From: an uncultured Gemmatimonadota bacterium
GTDB taxonomy: Bacteria > Gemmatimonadota > Gemmatimonadetes > Gemmatimonadales > GWC2-71-9
DNA length: 11,766 nt
Direction: 5' to 3'
Assembly (NCBI GenBank): GCA_946479805.1
Contig: CAMLHP010000059.1
Span: 1 to 11,766 of the forward strand
Shown here: positions 6,607 through 11,766 of the stretch, piece after piece
Layout: each line of letters begins with the position of its first letter
How positions within the stretch are numbered: position 1 is the first letter of the stretch
The notes under the pieces: generated by a model
What the model saw: the letters and a program-made list of their open reading frames with translations, nothing else
The model's database searches: none
Told to the model about the DNA's origin: nothing
Made by a program: the position numbers and the translations under genes

Positions 6607-8198
6607 GCACTGCCGGACCCGCCACTGATCCTGTCCCGGTCATCCGCGCGTTTCCCACCAGCTGTGTGCCCGAGACATTCGTTACCGTCACCGATTCCAC
6701 CGAGACTGTTCGGACAACCTTTTCGAACCCTGACCCGAGCTGCTACCCCAATCTGGTCCAGTGGGGCGTGGACATGGCAGATCCGGCGGGCGTGGATACT
6801 CCTCAGGGCACCTCAGCCTGGATCATGAAGAGCAATTTGCCGGTAACGAACGCGCCGTCTCCTGGGCACGTCGCACAACCGGCGTCGTACACACCACCGC
6901 AAGTCATGATCGAGTTCGATCCGCCGGTCCGCTCAGTCTCGTTCTACTACAGCCGCCTTCTGCAGGAGCGCGCCAGGTGGGGCGGCCAGACGGTACTGGC
7001 TGACTCGATGCGGGTCTATGCGATGTATCGCATGCCGGGATCAACTTTCTATCAGACGCTCGTGCTGCGCACGCTCTACTCGAATGTACAGTCCACGACA
7101 GCGCCATGGACCAACTGGACCCGCGTCGAGATGATAGCTCCGGTTGACTCCATTCAATGGCTCTGGTTCGATGGCGGATTGCTCATCGACGATCTCGAGT
7201 TTACTCGCGCTCCCCTTCGGTGCAAGTCGCCGGTGGAGCGAGGTCGCGAAGTCACATGCACGATGCAGTCCACCACCTGGACCCCTACCGCTTGGGAGTT
7301 CACCCCGGACAGTGGATCAGCACTACCTCCAGTCCAGGAGCAGTCAGCAAATTCGCAGTGGGTTGGCGTTGCGGCGGTTAGCGGCACCGTGACGGTTACT
7401 GCCACCGACGGCATGACATCGCGCACGTTCAAGCAGCAACTATCTGTACTGAACCGCCTCTCTCAGTGGGCGAGCAAGCAGACCTATAGAGTTGGACCCG
7501 AGCTGACGGCTCCAGATGTGGAGCCAGGGCTCGGAGTATCACTTGGCCGCAACTGCATCGTCGCGCCGCTCTGTGCCCCCTATTACAGGCTGGAGCCAGA
7601 TCCTTTTCAGTTTGTTGATTCGGGTTATGTGGTGACTCCCGTCACAAGCGGCCCGAACAAGGGGTACTGGCTCGTTACGCAGCCGACGTTCAGCATGAGC
7701 CGGGTGGCAAACGTCAACCCGGCCATCCTCCCCGCATCGCCTCAAGTGCATCAGCTGCCCTACAGTGTTCCAAAAAAGTGCAAGCAAGCACTCGGGTTTG
7801 GGCCGAAGGACACCGCCAGCGCGAACTTCCACATGTATAACGACAAGTGCCAAGGTATCAACATGGCAGCGTTCGTGGATGCGGTGCTCGGACACGAAGG
7901 GCTCGGCTTCAATGGTGGCGTCGGCCATGAGTCGTTGGCCCGCCAAGCGGCAAGTGATCCCGCGAACGACCCCTATGCGTCCACCGATACGCTTGTCAGG
8001 CCGGATTCCGCAGCACTTGCTGGCGAAGTCTGGCTCACTCTGACTGCCATCGCTGAAGACTTGAGCAACCGGGCGGACGACAGTACGAACACCGGGCCAA
8101 CGACGGCCGTCCCGAACGGCAACTTCTCGGGAGGGCCTATCTGGTTCTGGAGCGTCGCCGCTGGGTTGTTCCAGCAGATCGGCATCAACGGCTTCTGA
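6573..8198 (+). CDS. Large secreted protein of unknown function, N-terminus disrupted
   Basis: The frame is open from 6549 to the TGA at 8196-8198. TTG 6573 is only the first possible start, and the true start is probably upstream in another frame (see the lipoprotein-like signal at 6535-6606). In 6573 numbering, residues about 108-212 look like a beta-sandwich: VMIEFDPPVRSVSFYYSRL, repeated beta strands, and an ending LLIDDLEFTR typical of extracellular domains in secreted proteins. Residues about 217-292 look like a bacterial Ig-like domain (CKSPVERGREVTCTM to GTVTVTATDG). Residues about 300-541 are unfamiliar; they contain several cysteines (328, 334, 403, 426) and a HEGLGFNGGVGHE element (441-453). 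I do not recognise the family. GC is lower than in flanking genes, suggesting acquisition or relaxed selection. The downstream secreted gene is 11 bp away and likely co-transcribed. Confidence 0.6.
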   Translation: MHRRACFLQQHSTAGPATDPVPVIRAFPTSCVPETFVTVTDSTETVRTTFSNPDPSCYPNLVQWGVDMADPAGVDTPQGTSAWIMKSNLPVTNAPSPGHVAQPASYTPPQVMIEFDPPVRSVSFYYSRLLQERARWGGQTVLADSMRVYAMYRMPGSTFYQTLVLRTLYSNVQSTTAPWTNWTRVEMIAPVDSIQWLWFDGGLLIDDLEFTRAPLRCKSPVERGREVTCTMQSTTWTPTAWEFTPDSGSALPPVQEQSANSQWVGVAAVSGTVTVTATDGMTSRTFKQQLSVLNRLSQWASKQTYRVGPELTAPDVEPGLGVSLGRNCIVAPLCAPYYRLEPDPFQFVDSGYVVTPVTSGPNKGYWLVTQPTFSMSRVANVNPAILPASPQVHQLPYSVPKKCKQALGFGPKDTASANFHMYNDKCQGINMAAFVDAVLGHEGLGFNGGVGHESLARQAASDPANDPYASTDTLVRPDSAALAGEVWLTLTAIAEDLSNRADDSTNTGPTTAVPNGNFSGGPIWFWSVAAGLFQQIGINGF

Positions 8199-8209
8199 GG
8201 CAAGGACCC

Positions 8210-8860
8210 ATGCGAAACTCAATCATGGCACTGGCGTTGGCTGCGGCAGGGCTGTCGGCTGCGCCACTAACCAGTGCGCATGCGCAACGCACCGTCGATC
8301 GTTCCGCGTCCGAGCTCCTGGCTGCATTCACATCCGAGCATGATCCGGCATCGCCTGCAGCCCCTCCCGGCGCAAGAGCCGATCTCACACACGTGCTCGC
8401 GCACCCGCAGAGCTATGCCCCTGTGCCCATGCGGAGCCTGCTCGATGGCCTCGAGCGGATTGCGCGCACCGGGAGTTCCCACCGCATGCGAGTCGCGGCA
8501 CTGCTGGCAATGTCGTATCCTGGCTCCCGCCGGCATGCGCAGCCCGTGCCAGGGAGCTTTGCACGCTTGGTGCGCGTGTATCAGCAATCGGAAGACGGTG
8601 GGCTGAAAGGCGTGGCAGTGTCATTGATGGCGCACGTCCCCGAGCGACAGGAAGCGCTGAACTTCCTTGAGCAACTAGCCAAGCAGGCACCCGAAGAGGT
8701 CGATGCTCCGTACGCTGCCCACTACGCTCTCAGTGCTCTGGCAGCCATGGGAGCCGAGGGACGTGCCGTACTGAAGCGATTGCATGAGTCAGGGGCCGTC
8801 AAGGATCCGGACGATCGCTACACGCTTGAATTGATGGCGAAGCGCGGCTATCGACATTGA
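8210..8860 (+). CDS. Secreted alpha-helical (HEAT-like) protein of unknown function
   Basis: A 216-aa protein with a clear signal peptide: MRNSIMALALAAAGL, then cleavage after SAHAQ at about residue 26. It should be periplasmic or released. The mature chain is predicted helical, with paired helices rich in Ala and Leu: PMRSLLDGLERIAR, MRVAALLAMSY, GLKGVAVSLMAHVP, ALNFLEQLAKQA, AAHYALSALAAMG, AVLKRLHESG. These are spaced like HEAT or armadillo repeats, so a binding scaffold is plausible, but no enzyme motif is visible. AAGGA (8202-8206) and GAGG (8197-8200) precede the ATG. It shares the low GC of the gene 11 bp upstream, and the two probably form one unit. A specific function cannot be given. 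Confidence 0.75.
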   Translation: MRNSIMALALAAAGLSAAPLTSAHAQRTVDRSASELLAAFTSEHDPASPAAPPGARADLTHVLAHPQSYAPVPMRSLLDGLERIARTGSSHRMRVAALLAMSYPGSRRHAQPVPGSFARLVRVYQQSEDGGLKGVAVSLMAHVPERQEALNFLEQLAKQAPEEVDAPYAAHYALSALAAMGAEGRAVLKRLHESGAVKDPDDRYTLELMAKRGYRH

Positions 8861-8877
8861 AAGACGCCAGACTACCT

Positions 8878-8893
8878 AGTGTGGAAGTGTGGA
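8878..8893. repeat. AGTGTGGA octamer, two copies
   Basis: AGTGTGGA occurs twice head to tail (8878-8885, 8886-8893) and is followed by the start of a third unit (AGT). It directly abuts the 13-bp inverted repeat. Confidence 0.6.
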
Positions 8894-8931
8894 AGTCTTG
8901 GGCAGTACTGTGCACCACACTGCCCAAGACT
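8894..8931. terminator. Perfect 13-bp inverted repeat between convergent genes
   Basis: AGTCTTGGGCAGT (8894-8906) and ACTGCCCAAGACT (8919-8931) are perfect reverse complements around a 12-base loop that contains the palindrome GTGCAC. It lies 33 bp after the helical-protein stop and 40 bp before the end of the convergent peptidase gene, a usual place for a bidirectional terminator. Neither side has a T-tract, so a canonical intrinsic terminator is not proven; an mRNA 3'-end stabilising hairpin or a protein-binding site is also possible. Confidence 0.6.
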
Positions 8932-8946
8932 GTTGCACTCCCATGA

Positions 8947-8968
8947 GGGGCGGCCGTCAGGCCGCCCC
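8947..8968. terminator. GC-rich hairpin at the end of the S46 peptidase gene
   Basis: GGGGCGGC (8947-8954) pairs perfectly with GCCGCCCC (8961-8968) around a 6-base loop. It begins three bases beyond the leftward peptidase stop codon. Position and strength fit a terminator for that gene, but no T-run follows on either strand. Confidence 0.6.
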
Positions 8969-8971
8969 CAA

Positions 8972-11065
8972 CTATTCTTCCAGCTCATCCGCCAGCCACC
9001 CCGCATCATAGACCTTCCGCAGCGCCTCGATCATCCCTGCGCTGTGCACCGCCACCGAGCGGGCGACCTCGTCGGTGTAGATGAACCGGTTGGGCAGCAT
9101 CTCGATGTTGCCGTCGAAGATGAGCCCCACCACCTCGCCCGCCTTGTTGATTGCCGGGCTGCCCGAGTTCCCGCCGATGATGTCGTTGGTGGCCACGTAA
9201 TTGATCGGGGTCGAGAGATCGAGCGAGTCCTCCCGCGCCTTCCACCTCTCTGGAAGGTTGAATGGCGGCTCGTTGTTGAAATCCGCGGCGCGGCCAAACA
9301 GCCCGTACATGCTGGTGCTGTATGGCGCGATGGTTCCGTTCATGGGGAAGCCCTGCACCACACCGTCGGAAATCCGCAGCGTGAACGTGGCGTCCGGCGG
9401 CAGCGACGTGCCATACGCCGCGTAGATGGCCTGCCCGATCTTCTCGGCATTGGACTGGATGATGGCTTCCTGCTCCGCCAGAGCCATGTCCCGTCGGGTC
9501 ACCATCGGGCTGACCGAGCGCGCCATGACGATCAGCGGGTCATTGGACGCTGCGATCGCAGCGGCGCCACCTTCCACCAGCTGCTGCCGGACGGCTGGGT
9601 CGGTGATTCGGGTGCCTTCCAGCATCGCGGCCGCGGCGGCCTCGGGCGTACGTCCCTTGAGCATGGCGGCGAGCCAGGCGTCATTGGCCGGCAGCATCGC
9701 CTTGGCCTCCGTCAGCGTCGCTGTCAGCAGCATCTGGTCCAGCTGGGCGTCGAACTGACGGCCCGGCGAGAGCGCCTGGGCCCGGGCGGCGGTCATGCCC
9801 TCGCCCCGGAACTGGGGCAGCCGTGCGTCGTCGGCCAGCGCGGCCTGCGCCGGCAGCCGCACCAGAAGCCCAGCCATGTTGGTGATCGGCGTGCCCCCGA
9901 ACCCGTACCAGCGCACCTCGGTGCCCAGCGCCCCGCGCGCCTGTTCTGCCTGCTCGATCGAAGTCCACGCCGAGCCGTACTTCGTCTTCAGCTTCGCGTC
10001 AGCGTCGATGCGGGCCCGGAAGTCGCGCTCGAACGCTGCCTTCCGTGCCATGATCGAGCTGTCACGGAGGCCGGCGAGATATCCGCCAATGGCCTTCTGC
10101 GCGTTCTCAAGCGAGAAGTAGGTGTCCTCGTACTGGCGCCGGGAGGCCTCGTCCCGCGCCACCAGCACCTTGAGCACCTTGAGCTGCCGGGCGATCGTGG
10201 CCAGCTGGGTCGGGTACTGCACGTCGCGGAGATACTGCATCTGCGCCAGCGTGTTGAGCCGCCCGGTCGAGCCGGGATTGCCGATGACGAACACCAGCTC
10301 TCCCTCTGTGGCGCCCGAATCGCTCCAGGTGAAATGGTGCTGCGGCGTGAACGGCTTGCCGTCCTGGTAGACCCGGAGGAAGGTCATGTCCAGGTCGTAC
10401 CGCGGGAAGGTGAAGTTGTCCGGGTCACCGCCGAAGAAGCTGACCGCCTCCTCGGGCGCCATCACCAGCTTCACCTCGCCGTAGCGCTTGTAGGTGTACA
10501 GCGAGTAGCGGCCACCGTTGAAGAGCGGCACCACCTGGCAGATGACGTCCGGCGCCGTCGCGCACTCCGACTGCATTCTCTCCATCGCGGCCCCGCGCTG
10601 CTTGGCTGCCTCGGCCGGGTTGCTCGACGTCACCGCTGCGGTCATCTCCGACGTCACGTCTTTGATGCTCTGCAGCTGGTCGGCGTACATTCCCTCGCAG
10701 GGCTTCTCCTCGGCGAGGGACTTGGCGGCAAAGCCGGTAGCCTGGTAATTGGTGTCCGGAGGCGAAACCTGGGTGATGCATGACCGGGCGCAATGGTGGT
10801 TGGTCATCACCAGGCCGCGGGAAGAAACGAACGAAGCCGAGCAGCCGGGAATCCGGACCGCCGACATCCGGGCGTTGTCCAGCCACGCCTGGTCGGGCGC
10901 CCAGCCGTATGTGGCCCGCCAATGCTCCAGCGGCGGGGCGTCGAAGGTCCACATGCTGCCGAATTCCTTCACGAATCCGGTCTGCTGCTGTGCAGAAACC
11001 GGGATGGCGGCCCCGCTGGACAGCGCGAGCGCGCCAAGCACCACCACGACAAGTCGCGTAAACAT
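8972..11065 (-). CDS. S46 family dipeptidyl-peptidase, DPP7-like
   Basis: This periplasmic serine peptidase removes N-terminal dipeptides and feeds amino-acid uptake; 697 aa fits the family (about 700-720). The signal peptide is MFTRLVVVVLGALALSS and onwards, cleaved near VSAQ. The chymotrypsin-like triad is present: His in MTNHHCARSC (His91, next to Cys92), Asp in GGDPDNFTFPRYDLDM (Asp224 or Asp226), and Ser634 in GGNSGSPAIN. Cys75 and Cys92 bracket the His loop as in chymotrypsin folds. Eighteen residues after the Ser lies Gly652 in FDGN; this position is Arg in acidic-specific DPP11 and Gly in DPP7, so preference for hydrophobic or aliphatic residues is inferred. The start at 11065 is chosen over 11095 because GAGGAG lies four bases upstream and the signal peptide begins cleanly. 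The HD gene diverges 21 bp away. Confidence 0.94.
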   Translation of the reverse strand: MFTRLVVVVLGALALSSGAAIPVSAQQQTGFVKEFGSMWTFDAPPLEHWRATYGWAPDQAWLDNARMSAVRIPGCSASFVSSRGLVMTNHHCARSCITQVSPPDTNYQATGFAAKSLAEEKPCEGMYADQLQSIKDVTSEMTAAVTSSNPAEAAKQRGAAMERMQSECATAPDVICQVVPLFNGGRYSLYTYKRYGEVKLVMAPEEAVSFFGGDPDNFTFPRYDLDMTFLRVYQDGKPFTPQHHFTWSDSGATEGELVFVIGNPGSTGRLNTLAQMQYLRDVQYPTQLATIARQLKVLKVLVARDEASRRQYEDTYFSLENAQKAIGGYLAGLRDSSIMARKAAFERDFRARIDADAKLKTKYGSAWTSIEQAEQARGALGTEVRWYGFGGTPITNMAGLLVRLPAQAALADDARLPQFRGEGMTAARAQALSPGRQFDAQLDQMLLTATLTEAKAMLPANDAWLAAMLKGRTPEAAAAAMLEGTRITDPAVRQQLVEGGAAAIAASNDPLIVMARSVSPMVTRRDMALAEQEAIIQSNAEKIGQAIYAAYGTSLPPDATFTLRISDGVVQGFPMNGTIAPYSTSMYGLFGRAADFNNEPPFNLPERWKAREDSLDLSTPINYVATNDIIGGNSGSPAINKAGEVVGLIFDGNIEMLPNRFIYTDEVARSVAVHSAGMIEALRKVYDAGWLADELEE

Positions 11066-11069
11066 GAGT

Positions 11070-11081
11070 CTCCTCGGGAGG
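11070..11081. promoter_or_regulatory. Back-to-back ribosome binding sites of divergent genes
   Basis: CTCCTC (11070-11075) is GAGGAG on the minus strand, four bases before the peptidase ATG at 11065. GGGAGG (11076-11081) follows directly on the plus strand, five bases before the CTG at 11087. The two sites touch and together make an imperfect inverted repeat. Confidence 0.6.
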
Positions 11082-11086
11082 CTGAA

Positions 11087-11704
11087 CTGAATCATCTGGA
11101 CCCTGCAAACCTACACCAATTTTCGGCATCGTGGCGCGGCGCCGGCCTGGGCCCCGATCCCGCACCGGTCCTGGCCGATCTCGCCCGGCGGTATCAGGAA
11201 CCGGGCCGGCACTACCACACTCTCGATCACGTCCATGCAGTGCTGGACCAGCTGGAAGCCGCAAGGAGCAGCCTCGAGCACCCCGCCGAAGCCGAGCTGG
11301 CCGTCTGGTTCCACGATGCCGTCTACGACCCGACCCGCAACGACAACGAAGCACAAAGCACGGCCCTCGCCCGCCGGCAACTGGAGCGGGCAGGCGCCCC
11401 CCACGCCCAGGTGGAACGGATCGCCGGAATCATCCTCGACACCCGCCACCACGAACCCGCCACCTCCCCCGATGGCGCCCTGGTGGCCGACGCCGACCTC
11501 GCCATCCTGGCGGCTCCAGCTGCCGAGTTCGCAGCCTACCAACGCGCCATCCGCCAGGAATACGCTCACCTGAGCGACGCCGAGTTCAATCAGGGACGGA
11601 AGCAGTTCATGGAAGCCTTCCTGCAGCGCCCCCGCATCTACCAGACAGAGACGTTCGCCCACCTCGAGCCCCGGGCCCGCGCGGCGCTGGCGGTAAGGCG
11701 GTAA
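11087..11704 (+). CDS. HD-superfamily metal-dependent phosphohydrolase (COG4339 type)
   Basis: A predicted soluble metal-dependent phosphohydrolase of 205 aa; the natural substrate of this family is unknown. The N-terminal RYQEPGRHYHTLDHV (residues 35-49) gives His44 and His48. WFHDAVYD (74-81) carries the HD pair His76-Asp77. NDNEAQSTALA follows, then DTRHHEPA (His121, His122), and ADADLAILA (134-142) supplies the distal Asp. The tail QGRKQFMEAFLQRPRIYQTETF is also typical. No in-frame ATG, GTG or TTG lies between the divergent peptidase start and the conserved domain. CTG at 11087 is proposed because GGGAGG sits five bases upstream and the family usually starts about here; the next GTG, near 11235, would lose the HYHTLDH motif. 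The stop codon and last residues (AVRR) lie in an octamer repeat. Confidence 0.82.
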   Translation: MNHLDPANLHQFSASWRGAGLGPDPAPVLADLARRYQEPGRHYHTLDHVHAVLDQLEAARSSLEHPAEAELAVWFHDAVYDPTRNDNEAQSTALARRQLERAGAPHAQVERIAGIILDTRHHEPATSPDGALVADADLAILAAPAAEFAAYQRAIRQEYAHLSDAEFNQGRKQFMEAFLQRPRIYQTETFAHLEPRARAALAVRR

Positions 11705-11766
11705 GACGGTCAGGCGGTCAGGCGGTAAGGCGGTAAGGCGGTAAGGCGGTAAGGCGGTAAGGCGGT
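11691..11766. repeat. CGGTAAGG octamer array running off the window
   Basis: Nine full 8-bp units and half of a tenth stand head to tail from 11691. Unit 2 is CGGTAAGA, units 3 and 4 are CGGTCAGG, and the rest are identical. The array begins inside the HD gene, supplies its TAA stop, and continues to the last base of the window, so its real length is unknown. Confidence 0.93.

Noticed and set aside
8879..10783. 634-codon open frame on the plus strand opposite the S46 peptidase
   Set aside because: It mirrors the peptidase codons, is rich in Arg, His and Gly, and has no recognisable domain; long antisense frames are expected in GC-rich genes.
10793..11086. GTG-initiated extension of the HD protein into the peptidase gene
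   Set aside because: The added 98 residues are antisense to peptidase codons and unlike any HD N-terminus.
11106..11113. TAGGTTTG on the minus strand, resembling the Bacteroidota -7 element (TAnnTTTG), upstream of the peptidase
   Set aside because: No matching -33 TTTG at the required distance, and the first gene of the window uses a classical TTGACA/TACAAT promoter.
1..11766. tRNA, rRNA, CRISPR array, transposase or integrase
   Set aside because: None recognised on either strand; the tandem repeats here have 7, 8 or 21-bp units without spacers and do not resemble CRISPR.

Overview
This is a high-GC, densely packed bacterial segment. By eye most genes are near 65-70% GC. The proteins end their signal peptides in AAQ/GAQA/SAQ-type sites, two are outer-membrane beta-barrel proteins, and one is a periplasmic S46 dipeptidyl-peptidase, so the cell has a Gram-negative envelope. 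The combination (S46 peptidase, small OMPs scattered among housekeeping genes, 7-8 bp tandem repeats at gene ends) best fits Gemmatimonadota or a relative. That assignment is an inference from style, not from a marker gene.

Layout. At the left edge a leftward gene, cut by the window end, encodes a secreted protein with two SH3-like segments. It has a near-perfect sigma70-type promoter placed so that the mRNA should start at the ATG itself (leaderless). Divergent from it, 28 bp away, begins a tight seven-gene rightward run (496-6409): gpmI (cofactor-independent phosphoglycerate mutase), an outer-membrane beta-barrel protein, a CoA-binding Rossmann protein, a second beta-barrel protein, then mobA, mobB and moeA for molybdenum cofactor maturation. 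Stops and starts touch or overlap at nearly every junction (TGATG, ATGA, 16- and 23-nt overlaps, one 4-nt gap), so this looks like one translationally coupled operon joining glycolysis, envelope proteins and Moco synthesis.

From 6410 to about 8870 the character changes. A poly-C tract of 14 and a frame-disrupted lipoprotein-like signal precede a 541-codon frame of unknown secreted type, followed 11 bp later by a 216-aa secreted helical protein. This pair has visibly lower GC (hand-counted lines mostly 52-58%) and ends at two hairpins that separate it from a convergent S46 peptidase gene. This is the accessory-looking part of the window and the likeliest place for something undescribed.

The right end holds the leftward S46 dipeptidyl-peptidase (8972-11065) and, divergent from it by only 21 bp, an HD-superfamily phosphohydrolase that seems to start at CTG. 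Its stop codon lies inside an octanucleotide repeat array that runs off the window.

A recurring theme is short tandem repeats inside or abutting genes: a TCGCGAC heptamer inside mobB and in the tail of the SH3 gene, a CGGTAAGG octamer at the end of the HD gene, an AGTGTGGA octamer beside a hairpin, and a 21-bp repeat that builds a signal peptide. No tRNA, rRNA, CRISPR array or insertion sequence was seen.
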